A stretch of DNA of 32,451 bases from Pseudomonas sputi. GTDB taxonomy: Bacteria > Pseudomonadota > Gammaproteobacteria > Pseudomonadales > Pseudomonadaceae. This document shows, in pieces, positions 24,752-32,279 of this stretch (the first letter of the stretch is position 1; every line of letters begins with the position of its first letter). The notes beneath the pieces were generated by a model, which searched no databases, was not told where the DNA came from, and saw only the letters and a list, made by a program, of their open reading frames with translations. The translations under genes and the position numbers were made by a program. Location of the stretch: assembly GCF_021603585.1 (NCBI RefSeq), contig NZ_BQHI01000042.1:1-32451 (forward strand), given 5' to 3'.

Positions 24752-26302
24752 TTAAACCGTGGCCGGTTGTGATTGAGGGGTGTCGAACTGGCCGGCCATC
24801 CAGCCGCCGACGTCGCTGAGGCGGGTCAGCGCCGTGTCCTGCAACGCCGACAGGCGCCCGCCGCACAGCGCACCGAGGCGGTCGCTGATCTGGAACAGTT
24901 CGTCGAGGTCTTCGGAGATCACCAGAATCGCCGCCCCGGCATCGCGCAGGGCAATCAGCGCCCGGTGGATGGTGGCCGCCGCGCCGACGTCCACGCCCCA
25001 GGTCGGGTGCGCGGCGATCAGCAGTTTCGGTTGCTGGAGGATTTCCCGGCCGAGGATGAACTTCTGCAGGTTGCCGCCGGACAGGCTGCGGGCGGCGGTC
25101 TGGGTGTCCGGGGTTTTCACGCCGAAGCGCTGGATGATCGTTTGGGCGAGGGCTTCGACCTTACCGCGCTCGATCAAACCGTGGCTGACCAGGCCTTGTT
25201 GAAAGGCGGTGAGCAGGGCGTTGTCCGCCAGGCTCATGTCCGGCACCGCGCCATGCCCGAGGCGTTCGGCGGGGACGAACGCCAGGCCGAGTTTGCGTCG
25301 GGCATCCGGGCGCTGATCGGCGACGGCGTGTTCGCGGAAACGGATGGTTTGCGCTGCCTCGCGGGGCAGTGTCTGCTCGCCGCTAAGCAATGCCAGCAGC
25401 TCGTCCTGCCCGTTGCCCGCCACCCCGGCGATGCCGACGATTTCACCGCTGCGCACCTGCAGATCGATGTTACTCAGCGAGCAACCGAACGGATCCGGGT
25501 TGTGCCAGTTCAATTTGCTGACCTGCAGAAACGCCGCGCCACCGGTGACCTTCGCAAACTCGCCGATCAAGGTCGCAGCGTCGCCCACCATCAATTGCGC
25601 CAGTTGCCGGTCGGTGCAGTCGGCCGGCACGCAATGCCCGGCCACCTGCCCGCCGCGCAGCACCGTGGCGCTGTGGCACAAGGCGCGCACCTCAGCGAGT
25701 TTGTGGCTGATGAACAGAATGCTGCAGCCTTCGGCCGCGAGCCGGCGCAGGGTGATGAACAACTCGTCGGCTTCCTGCGGCGTGAGCACCGAGGTCGGTT
25801 CGTCGAGAATCAGCAGGCGTATGTCCTGCATCAGGCAACGAACAATCTCGACCCGTTGCCGCTCGCCAATCGACAGGCTGTGCACAAGTCGCTGAGGTTC
25901 CAGCGCCATGCCATATCGGCGGGACACGTCACGGATTTTCGCCTCAAGCTGTTTCGGCGAACCCGCTGCTGCGCCCATCGCCAGTGCGATGTTCTGCGCC
26001 ACGCTCAGGGTCTCGAACAGCGAGAAATGCTGGAACACCATGCCGATGCCCAACTGCCGTGCCTGGGCCGGGTTGCGCATGGTCACTGGTTGGCCCTGCC
26101 ACAGCATCTCACCCGAATCGGCCTGGGTGACGCCGTAGATGATCTTCATCAAGGTGCTTTTACCTGCACCGTTTTCACCGAGCAGCGCGTGGATTTCACC
26201 GGGGGCGATGGTCAGGTCGATGGCGTCATTGGCGAGGCAACCGGGATAACGTTTGCTGATGTGGCGCAGTTGCAGGCGCGGTGTGGGCGTGGGGTTTGGC
26301 AT
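24752..26302 (-). CDS. ABC transporter ATP-binding protein, two nucleotide domains
   Basis: This 516-residue protein has two fused ABC domains, as in sugar and nucleoside importers (RbsA/YufO type). Domain 1 (residues 9-240) has Walker A GENGAGKST, signature LSIGERQRVE and Walker B LLILDEPTS. Domain 2 (about 255-500) has a degenerate Walker A (AGVAGNGQDE), signature LSGGNLQKF and a Walker B region (LLIAAHPTWG) that lacks the usual aspartate-glutamate. Asymmetric hydrolysis is typical of the family. It is the first gene of the operon and probably works with the BMP binding protein at 17082. Confidence 0.93.
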   Translation of the reverse strand: MPNPTPTPRLQLRHISKRYPGCLANDAIDLTIAPGEIHALLGENGAGKSTLMKIIYGVTQADSGEMLWQGQPVTMRNPAQARQLGIGMVFQHFSLFETLSVAQNIALAMGAAAGSPKQLEAKIRDVSRRYGMALEPQRLVHSLSIGERQRVEIVRCLMQDIRLLILDEPTSVLTPQEADELFITLRRLAAEGCSILFISHKLAEVRALCHSATVLRGGQVAGHCVPADCTDRQLAQLMVGDAATLIGEFAKVTGGAAFLQVSKLNWHNPDPFGCSLSNIDLQVRSGEIVGIAGVAGNGQDELLALLSGEQTLPREAAQTIRFREHAVADQRPDARRKLGLAFVPAERLGHGAVPDMSLADNALLTAFQQGLVSHGLIERGKVEALAQTIIQRFGVKTPDTQTAARSLSGGNLQKFILGREILQQPKLLIAAHPTWGVDVGAAATIHRALIALRDAGAAILVISEDLDELFQISDRLGALCGGRLSALQDTALTRLSDVGGWMAGQFDTPQSQPATV

Positions 26303-26331
26303 GACAGGCTCGGGTTGCTTGGAGTTGTGCC

Positions 26332-26340
26332 TGTGGATAA
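26332..26340 (-). promoter_or_regulatory. DnaA-box sequence
   Basis: Perfect TTATCCACA on the minus strand, 30 bases before the ABC ATPase start. First of three in 434 bases. Confidence 0.5.
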
Positions 26341-26383
26341 AGCAATTTCCTGGCCATTGAGTCAGGAACGCGGATAGCCGCCG

Positions 26384-26495
26384 TCTACCAGCCTGTGACG
26401 TAGAGCCCGCGAATCGAATCCGACTGCCCGCACGGCACCACTTGAGGGCAAAGCCGTTGATCAGGCTCCAGTTTCGCCCGCACCTGGCTGATCAA
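26384..26495 (-). promoter_or_regulatory. candidate structured RNA leader (possible purine riboswitch)
   Basis: Read on the minus strand toward the ABC operon, three structures follow each other. The first is a hairpin TTGATCAG/CTGATCAA with an inner CCAG/CTGG (26457-26495). The second is a pair of interleaved stems, ACGGC/GCCGT (26453-26457 with 26432-26436) and TGCCC/GGGCA (26446-26450 with 26425-26429), either a pseudoknot or alternative hairpins. The third is TCTAC/GTAGA (26400-26404 with 26384-26388). The element ends 82 bases before the ATPase start. No class is recognised with certainty; purine-sensing riboswitches of Pseudomonadota are the natural comparison. Confidence 0.35.
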
Positions 26496-26554
26496 AAAAC
26501 GAGCAACCGCGCCCAAGCCATGCAGAACCTGCGACTGCGCCAGCCATGAACGGC

Positions 26555-26563
26555 TTATCCACA
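26555..26563 (+). promoter_or_regulatory. DnaA-box sequence
   Basis: Perfect TTATCCACA on the plus strand. Second of three in this gap. Confidence 0.5.
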
Positions 26564-26756
26564 GGTTGCTCCACAGTATTTGTGTGCAAGACAAAATCCG
26601 GGGCATAAGCACTGCCGGGCTTTCTTCTAAAGGCGATAAACAGCACTAAGCAATTGTTTTTACGAAAATTTGTTCGCTGCGTTCGCGGGTTGGACGAAAA
26701 GTGAACAAATCCCGCAAAGCCACGTGACAGAAGGGTTACAGCATCCTGTGCTCAGG

Positions 26757-26765
26757 TTATCCACA
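26757..26765 (+). promoter_or_regulatory. DnaA-box sequence
   Basis: Perfect TTATCCACA on the plus strand. Third of three, about 75 bases from the end of the IMPACT-family gene. Confidence 0.5.
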
Positions 26766-26840
26766 GCCGGGTGCACAGCGGATGTGGGCAAGTCACGGGC
26801 AGAAGCCAAAAGGTCTCGCGCCCCAAAACATGGCGAGGGT

Positions 26841-27422
26841 TCAACGCTGCAGCAGGATCCGTCCACGGCTCAGATCGGCCAGCTGATTCTGCAACAACTC
26901 AAGCTGCGCTTCGCCCACGGCCAGTTGCAACTCGACACCGTTGGCGGTGAAGGTTTCCTCGACCACCAATCCGCCCAGATCCGCGACCCGCAGTTTCACC
27001 AGTGCCAGTTCGCCAAAGGCGCAGGCGCAACGCACCGGCACGCGGCTGATCAACTCGATCTTCGGCGCTGCCTGCAGGCATTTGTTGGCGCCGCCGCCAT
27101 AGGCCCGGGCCAGGCCGCCCGTGCCCAGTTGAATGCCGCCGTACCAGCGGATTACCAGCACCGCGACCTGATCGCAGTCCTGGGCTTCGATGGCCGCGAG
27201 AATCGGCCGCCCGGCAGTGCCGCCGGGTTCGCCGTCGTCGTTGCTGCGGTACTGCTCGCCGAGTTTCCACGCCCAGCAATTGTGCGAGGCGTTCAAGTCG
27301 CTGTGCTGTTCGATGAAGGCTTGCGCCTCGGCAGGGCTGCCGATCGGCGCGGCGAAGGTGATGAAACGGCTTTTGCGAATCTCTTCGCGGAATTCGCAAA
27401 AGCCGCTGAGGGTGAATGGCAT
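26841..27422 (-). CDS. IMPACT/YigZ-family protein
   Basis: This 193-residue protein has the UPF0029/IMPACT N-terminal domain: KSRFI near residue 18, ASHNCWAWKLG near 45, DDGEPGGTAGRPIL near 62, and the family hallmark RWYGGIQLGTGGLARAYGG near 92. A second ferredoxin-like domain (about residues 135-190) follows. The family includes E. coli YigZ and relatives of a eukaryotic translation-control protein; the bacterial biochemical role is not settled. It begins seven bases after the RutR-like gene on the same strand and is probably co-transcribed with it. Confidence 0.93.
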   Translation of the reverse strand: MPFTLSGFCEFREEIRKSRFITFAAPIGSPAEAQAFIEQHSDLNASHNCWAWKLGEQYRSNDDGEPGGTAGRPILAAIEAQDCDQVAVLVIRWYGGIQLGTGGLARAYGGGANKCLQAAPKIELISRVPVRCACAFGELALVKLRVADLGGLVVEETFTANGVELQLAVGEAQLELLQNQLADLSRGRILLQR

Positions 27423-27429
27423 AGACGAC

Positions 27430-28080
27430 TTATATGGAAGGAGTGAGGCCGCAGCCTTTGAGGATGATGCGGATCAGGTTGTTGCCGGCGTCTTCCATGT
27501 CTTGTTTGGTCAATTTGCTGCGACCGGTCACTCGGCAGATCTGGGTGGCGAAGTCGGCGTAGTGCTGGGTGCTGCCCCACAACAGGAAGATCAGGTGGAC
27601 CGGGTCGACCGGGTCCATCTTGCCTGCGTCTATCCAGGCCTGGAATACCGCGGCGCGGCCCTGGAACCAGGCGCGGTAATCCTGGTTGAAATATTCGGTC
27701 AGGCATTCGCCGCCGCTGATCACTTCCATCGCAAAGATCCGCGACGCTTGCGGCTGGCGACGGGAGAATTCCATTTTGGCGCGGATGTAACGGGTCAGCG
27801 CTTCGGCGGGATCGTCCTCGGCCGTGAGTGAGTTGAAGGTGCTGTCCCACAATTGCAGGATGTTGCTCAGCACTGCCACGTACAACCCGAGCTTGTTGGT
27901 GAAGTAGTAATGCAGGTTCGCCTTGGGCAGCCCGGCCTTGGTGGCGATGGTGTTCATGCTGGTGCCTTTGTACCCGTGACGGGCGAACTCGTCCTCGGCG
28001 GCTTTGATGATGGTCTCTTCGTTCTTCTGACGAATGCGGCTGGCGGGTTTGCCGCCATGAGCGGGGACTTCAAAGGTCAT
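27430..28080 (-). CDS. RutR-like TetR-family regulator
   Basis: This 216-residue regulator has an N-terminal HTH (residues 20-65, GTSMNTIATKAGLPKANLHYYF). Its C-terminal domain is closely similar to E. coli RutR: LYVAVLSNILQLW, PQASRIFAMEV and HLIFLLWGSTQHYADFATQI match RutR segments with few changes. E. coli RutR binds uracil and controls pyrimidine and purine metabolism, so a nucleobase ligand is a reasonable inference. The ATG at 28080 is chosen (GGAAG upstream); the open frame extends further to 28410 over the bauR terminator and is unlikely. A possible operator lies upstream at 28115. Confidence 0.9.
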   Translation of the reverse strand: MTFEVPAHGGKPASRIRQKNEETIIKAAEDEFARHGYKGTSMNTIATKAGLPKANLHYYFTNKLGLYVAVLSNILQLWDSTFNSLTAEDDPAEALTRYIRAKMEFSRRQPQASRIFAMEVISGGECLTEYFNQDYRAWFQGRAAVFQAWIDAGKMDPVDPVHLIFLLWGSTQHYADFATQICRVTGRSKLTKQDMEDAGNNLIRIILKGCGLTPSI

Positions 28081-28114
28081 AGGCACTTCCGGGTTGGTCT
28101 GTGGGGTGCAACCA

Positions 28115-28133
28115 GTTGCGTTGATAGCGCAAC
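28115..28133 (-). promoter_or_regulatory. possible operator of the RutR-like regulator
   Basis: A perfect inverted repeat GTTGCG-N7-CGCAAC lies 35 bases before the regulator start. The size suits a TetR dimer acting on its own promoter, but the sequence does not match the known E. coli RutR consensus. Confidence 0.35.
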
Positions 28134-28162
28134 CATCGGCGTGGGACAAGCCCCGGGCGAAT

Positions 28163-28183
28163 AAAACCCCGCTCGTCAGCGGG
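28163..28183 (-). terminator. terminator of bauR, overlapping its stop codon
   Basis: On the minus strand CCCGCT-GACG-AGCGGG (28168-28183) is followed by GTTTTAT. The bauR TGA stop (28176-28178) lies inside the hairpin, in the junction of stem and loop. A translating ribosome near the stop would keep the hairpin from forming. Confidence 0.75.
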
Positions 28184-29096
28184 TGGCGGCCAGGCTTTCG
28201 AGAAAACTTTCCAGCACCAGATGAGGGCGGCGACCCTTGCGGGTGACCGAAGCGAGGCTCAAATCGTAAAAGCGGGTACTGGCCTTGAGCGCGCGCAAGC
28301 GACCTTGCTGTACCCAGAGACTGGCGTAATGATCCGGCAAGTAGCCGATGTAACGCCCGGTCAGAATCAGAAATGCCATGCCTTCCCGGTCGGAAGCGCT
28401 GGCGGTGCAATTGAGCGCCTGATAGTGCGCCTGGATCTCCGCCGGCAAACGGAAGGTCGGCGCGATGGCGTCCTGACTGTTCAGGCGTTCGTCATCCAGC
28501 TGTTTATCGTCGACATAAAACAGCGGATGGCCGACCGCGCAATAAAGCAGCGAGCGTTCGCTGTACAGCGGCTGATATTCCAGTCCTGACAACGCACTGG
28601 CCTGCGGCACCACGCCGACATGCAGGCGCCCGTCGAGCACGCCTTGTTCGACTTCGTTGGGGGCGATCATGCGGATCTGGATCTGCACGTCCGGCCCGCG
28701 CTCCTTCAATTGCGCCAGTGCGTGGGTGATGCGCATGTGGGGCAGGGTGACGAGGTTGTCGGTCAGGCCGATGATCAGTTCACCACGCAGGTGCTGGTGC
28801 AGGCCGTTGACCTCGGTGCGAAAACTTTCCAGCGCACTTAGAAGCTGCAACGCCGACTGATAGACCTCGCGGCCTTCTTCGGTCAGGGAGAAACCGGCAC
28901 GCCCGCGTTGGCACAGACGCAAACCGAGGCGCTGCTCCAGATCGCTCATCTGCTGGCTGATCGCCGAGCGACCGATGCCGAGCACGGTTTCTGCCGCCGA
29001 GAAGCCACCGCACTCCACCACGCTGCGAAAAATCCGCAGCAGGCGAATGTCAAAGTCACTGACCTGGGCCAGTGGATCGGGGCGGCGGCTGCTCAT
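28176..29096 (-). CDS. bauR: LysR-family activator BauR
   Basis: This is a 306-residue LysR-type regulator. The N-terminal winged helix covers about residues 14-75 (GGFSAAETVLGIGRSAISQQMSDLEQRLG) and the effector-binding domain follows from about 100. It is divergent from bauA, as BauR (PA0133) is in P. aeruginosa, where it activates beta-alanine catabolism genes. The identification rests on this synteny and on general sequence character. A perfect TTCTAAC palindrome in the divergent region is its probable binding site. Its terminator overlaps the stop codon. Confidence 0.9.
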   Translation of the reverse strand: MSSRRPDPLAQVSDFDIRLLRIFRSVVECGGFSAAETVLGIGRSAISQQMSDLEQRLGLRLCQRGRAGFSLTEEGREVYQSALQLLSALESFRTEVNGLHQHLRGELIIGLTDNLVTLPHMRITHALAQLKERGPDVQIQIRMIAPNEVEQGVLDGRLHVGVVPQASALSGLEYQPLYSERSLLYCAVGHPLFYVDDKQLDDERLNSQDAIAPTFRLPAEIQAHYQALNCTASASDREGMAFLILTGRYIGYLPDHYASLWVQQGRLRALKASTRFYDLSLASVTRKGRRPHLVLESFLESLAATR

Positions 29097-29122
29097 GCTG
29101 TTGTGCTCTTTGTTTAGCGAAG

Positions 29123-29141
29123 TTCTAACTGAAGGTTAGAA
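29123..29141. promoter_or_regulatory. probable BauR operator
   Basis: A perfect inverted repeat TTCTAAC-TGAAG-GTTAGAA (29123-29141) contains the T-N11-A core of LysR sites. It lies 27 bases before the bauR start and about 95 before bauA, so it can serve both directions. Confidence 0.75.
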
Positions 29142-29235
29142 GAGTTGAATTTCACCGACTTTATCCGCGTGGCAATTTAGCTGCAACAACGCTTTCTATC
29201 TCTCTGAAGCTTATTGCCCTGCGAGGTTTTGCCCG

Positions 29236-30585
29236 ATGAACATGCCTGAAAACGCGCCGTCGCCACTGGCCAGTCAACTGAAGCTGGACGCGCACTGGAT
29301 GCCGTACACCGCCAACCGCAACTTTCAGCGCGACCCGCGCCTGATCGTCGGCGCCGAAGGCAGCTGGCTGATCGACGACAAAGGCCGCAAGGTGTACGAC
29401 TCGCTGTCCGGTCTGTGGACCTGCGGCGCCGGGCATACCCGCAAGGAAATCCAGGAAGCGGTGGCCAAACAGTTGGGCACCCTCGATTACTCGCCGGGCT
29501 TCCAGTACGGCCATCCGCTGTCGTTCCAGCTGGCGGAGAAAATCACCGAACTGACGCCGGGCAATCTGAATCATGTGTTCTTCACCGACTCCGGTTCCGA
29601 GTGCGCCGATACCGCGGTGAAAATGGTCCGCGCCTACTGGCGCCTGAAAGGCCAGTCGACCAAGACCAAGATGATCGGCCGCGCCCGTGGCTATCACGGT
29701 GTGAACATCGCTGGCACCAGCCTCGGCGGCGTCAACGGCAACCGCAAGCTGTTCGGTCAGGCGATGATGGATGTCGATCACCTGCCGCACACTCTGCTGG
29801 CGAGCAATGCGTTCTCCCGTGGCATGCCGGAGCAGGGTGGTATCGCCCTGGCCGATGAACTGCTGAAGCTGATCGAGCTGCACGATGCTTCGAACATTGC
29901 TGCGGTCTTCGTTGAGCCGATGGCCGGCTCCGCTGGCGTGCTGGTTCCGCCGCAGGGCTACCTCAAGCGTCTGCGGGAAATCTGCGATCAGCACAATATC
30001 CTGCTGGTATTCGACGAAGTGATCACCGGGTTCGGCCGTACCGGCACCATGTTCGGCGCCACCACGTTCGGCGTGACCCCGGACCTGATGTGCATCGCCA
30101 AGCAAGTCACCAACGGCGCGATCCCGATGGGCGCGGTGATTGCCAGCTCCGAGATCTACCAGACCTTCATGAACCAGCCGACCCCGGAATACGCCGTGGA
30201 ATTCCCGCACGGCTACACCTACTCGGCGCACCCGGTGGCCTGCGCCGCTGGTTTGGCGGCACTCGACCTGCTGCAAAAGGAAAACCTGGTACAGAGCGTG
30301 GCCGAGGTCGCCCCGCATTTCGAAAATGCCCTGCATGGCCTGAAAGGCGCGAAGAACGTCATCGACATTCGTAACTTCGGCCTGGCCGGTGCGATCCAGA
30401 TCGCGGGCCGTGACGGCGACGCCATCGTGCGTCCGTTCGAGGCCGGCATGGCGTTGTGGAAGGCCGGGTTCTACGTGCGCTTCGGCGGCGACACCCTGCA
30501 GTTCGGCCCAACCTTCAACAGCAAGCCGCAAGACCTTGATCGTCTGTTCGACGCGGTCGGCGAAGTGCTGAACAAGCTCGACTGA
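29236..30585 (+). CDS. bauA: beta-alanine:pyruvate aminotransferase BauA
   Basis: This 449-residue class III (omega) aminotransferase uses PLP. The Schiff-base lysine is K289 in CIAKQVTNGAIPMG. The PLP-ring aspartate is D260 in FDEVITGFGRTG, and the phosphate-binding region SGSECADTA is at 119-127. Length and sequence match the Pseudomonas omega-amino acid:pyruvate transaminase (PA0132). It converts beta-alanine and pyruvate to malonate semialdehyde and alanine, and usually accepts other primary amines. GAGG at about 29223 precedes the ATG. It is likely activated by BauR and co-transcribed with the dehydrogenase downstream. Confidence 0.96.
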   Translation: MNMPENAPSPLASQLKLDAHWMPYTANRNFQRDPRLIVGAEGSWLIDDKGRKVYDSLSGLWTCGAGHTRKEIQEAVAKQLGTLDYSPGFQYGHPLSFQLAEKITELTPGNLNHVFFTDSGSECADTAVKMVRAYWRLKGQSTKTKMIGRARGYHGVNIAGTSLGGVNGNRKLFGQAMMDVDHLPHTLLASNAFSRGMPEQGGIALADELLKLIELHDASNIAAVFVEPMAGSAGVLVPPQGYLKRLREICDQHNILLVFDEVITGFGRTGTMFGATTFGVTPDLMCIAKQVTNGAIPMGAVIASSEIYQTFMNQPTPEYAVEFPHGYTYSAHPVACAAGLAALDLLQKENLVQSVAEVAPHFENALHGLKGAKNVIDIRNFGLAGAIQIAGRDGDAIVRPFEAGMALWKAGFYVRFGGDTLQFGPTFNSKPQDLDRLFDAVGEVLNKLD

Positions 30586-30613
30586 TTTTTCCTTCTATAT
30601 AGATACGCAAACA

Positions 30614-30638
30614 GCAGGCGCCCCTTGCGGGCGTCTGC
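30614..30638 (+). terminator. intercistronic hairpin between bauA and mmsA
   Basis: A 10-bp stem (30614-30623 with 30629-30638), one G-T pair, and a five-base loop lie in the 77-base gap. No T tract follows, so full termination is unlikely. It could stabilise the bauA message or lower expression of the second gene. Confidence 0.5.
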
Positions 30639-30662
30639 GCACAAGAATTCAGGAGTTATCCG

Positions 30663-32156
30663 ATGAGCGTTATCCCGCATTTGATCAATGGCGAACTGGT
30701 GACCGAGAACGGTCGTGCGGTCGATGTGTTCAACCCGTCTACCGGTCAGGCTATCCACAAGCTGCCGCTGGCCAGCCGCGAAACCATCCAGCACGCCATT
30801 GATGCCGCCAAGGCGGCGTTCCCGGCCTGGCGCAACACGCCACCGGCCAAGCGTGCCCAGGTGATGTTCCGTTTCAAGCAACTGCTGGAGCAGAACGAAG
30901 CACGCATCGCGCAATTGATCAGCGAAGAACACGGCAAGACCCTGGAAGACGCTGCCGGTGAACTGAAGCGCGGTATCGAGAACGTCGAGTTCGCCTGCGC
31001 GGCGCCGGAAATCCTCAAGGGCGAGTACAGCCGCAACGTCGGCCCGAACATCGATGCCTGGTCGGACTTCCAGCCGCTGGGTGTGGTGGCCGGCATCACC
31101 CCGTTCAACTTCCCGGCGATGGTGCCGCTGTGGATGTATCCACTGGCGATCGTCTGCGGCAACTGCTTTATCCTCAAACCCTCCGAGCGTGATCCGAGCT
31201 CGACCTTGCTGATCGCGCAACTGTTGCTGGAAGCCGGCCTGCCGAAAGGTGTGCTGAGTGTGGTGCACGGTGACAAGACTGCGGTGGACGCGCTGATCGA
31301 AGCGCCGGAAGTCAAAGCGCTGAGTTTCGTGGGCTCGACGCCGATTGCCGAATACATCTATGCCGAAGGCACCAAGCGCGGCAAACGCGTTCAGGCACTC
31401 GGTGGCGCGAAGAACCACGCGGTGCTGATGCCGGATGCGGATCTGGACAATGCCGTCAGCGCACTGATGGGCGCGGCTTACGGTTCCTGCGGCGAGCGCT
31501 GCATGGCGATCTCGGTGGCCGTGTGTGTGGGTGATCAGGTAGCGGACGCACTGGTGGCCAAACTGGTTCCACAGATCAAGGCGCTGAAAATTGGTGCCGG
31601 CACCTCTTGCGGTCTGGACATGGGGCCGCTGGTTACCGGTCAGGCGCGCGACAAGGTCAGCGGTTACGTCGAAGACGGCGTGGCGGCGGGTGCGACCCTG
31701 GTGGTCGACGGTCGTGGTCTGAGCGTCGCCGGTCACGAAGAAGGTTTCTTCCTGGGGGGCTGCCTGTTCGACAACGTCACTCCTGAAATGCGCATCTATA
31801 AAGAAGAGATCTTCGGACCGGTGCTGTGCGTCGTCCGGGTAAACAGCCTGGAAGAGGCAATGCAGCTGATCAACGATCACGAATATGGCAACGGCACCTG
31901 CATCTTCACCCGTGATGGTGAAGCGGCGCGCCTGTTTTGCGACGAGATCGAAGTCGGCATGGTTGGCGTCAACGTTCCATTGCCGGTGCCGGTGGCTTAT
32001 CACAGCTTCGGTGGCTGGAAGCGCTCGCTGTTCGGCGACCTGCATGCCTATGGTCCGGATGGTGTGCGTTTCTATACCCGTCGCAAGGCGATCACCCAGC
32101 GCTGGCCACAGCGTGCGAGCCATGAGGCTTCGCAGTTCGCATTCCCTAGCTTGTAA
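30663..32156 (+). CDS. CoA-acylating methylmalonate/malonate-semialdehyde dehydrogenase
   Basis: This 497-residue aldehyde dehydrogenase is of the MmsA/IolA type. N149 is in TPFNFPAM, GSTPIAEYIY and GGAKNH follow, and the catalytic cysteine is C280 in GERCMA. The general-base glutamate of ordinary aldehyde dehydrogenases is replaced (the GGAKN region), as in CoA-dependent family members. It converts malonate semialdehyde, the BauA product, to acetyl-CoA and CO2, and methylmalonate semialdehyde to propionyl-CoA. It corresponds in position to BauC (PA0130), although bauB and bauD do not appear in this window. AGGAG at 30651-30655 precedes the ATG. A strong terminator follows. Confidence 0.94.
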   Translation: MSVIPHLINGELVTENGRAVDVFNPSTGQAIHKLPLASRETIQHAIDAAKAAFPAWRNTPPAKRAQVMFRFKQLLEQNEARIAQLISEEHGKTLEDAAGELKRGIENVEFACAAPEILKGEYSRNVGPNIDAWSDFQPLGVVAGITPFNFPAMVPLWMYPLAIVCGNCFILKPSERDPSSTLLIAQLLLEAGLPKGVLSVVHGDKTAVDALIEAPEVKALSFVGSTPIAEYIYAEGTKRGKRVQALGGAKNHAVLMPDADLDNAVSALMGAAYGSCGERCMAISVAVCVGDQVADALVAKLVPQIKALKIGAGTSCGLDMGPLVTGQARDKVSGYVEDGVAAGATLVVDGRGLSVAGHEEGFFLGGCLFDNVTPEMRIYKEEIFGPVLCVVRVNSLEEAMQLINDHEYGNGTCIFTRDGEAARLFCDEIEVGMVGVNVPLPVPVAYHSFGGWKRSLFGDLHAYGPDGVRFYTRRKAITQRWPQRASHEASQFAFPSL

Positions 32157-32174
32157 GTAGAAGGGCAGTGCAAT

Positions 32175-32210
32175 GAAGGCCGACCTTTTAAGGTCGGCCT
32201 TCGTGTTTTA
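32175..32210 (+). terminator. intrinsic terminator after the semialdehyde dehydrogenase gene
   Basis: A perfect 13-bp stem (32175-32187 with 32190-32202) is followed by GTGTTTTA. It begins 19 bases past the stop. A further T-run (32215-32220) lies just beyond. Confidence 0.9.
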
Positions 32211-32251
32211 GGGCTTTTTTGACCGATATGACAGATTTGTGAAAATAAGGG

Positions 32252-32279
32252 TTGACGGCAGATTCTGAGTCTCTATAAT
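32252..32279 (+). promoter_or_regulatory. strong sigma-70 promoter, probably of an rRNA operon
   Basis: TTGACG (32252-32257) and TATAAT (32274-32279) are spaced 16 bases apart, with an AT-rich stretch upstream (about 32221-32250) like an UP element and a GC-rich start region. No gene follows before the window end. Confidence 0.8.

Larger units (their letters stand above)
26303..26840. other. 538-base intergenic region upstream of the ABC operon
   Basis: I see no convincing gene. The region contains three perfect DnaA-box sequences, the structured element at 26384-26495, and an inverted repeat ATTTGTTC (26668-26675) / GAACAAAT (26703-26710) with a 27-base spacer. An AT-rich stretch lies at about 26635-26675. 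Short open frames here have no ribosome site or family likeness. Confidence 0.6.

Noticed and set aside
26385-26612. A 75-codon minus-strand frame upstream of the ABC ATPase
   Set aside because: No ribosome site, no recognisable family, unlike codon use of neighbours, and it overlaps the structured element.
26332-26765. A chromosomal replication origin at the DnaA-box cluster
   Set aside because: No dnaA, dnaN, rpmH or gidA gene is nearby and only three boxes are seen; a titration or regulatory site is a milder reading.
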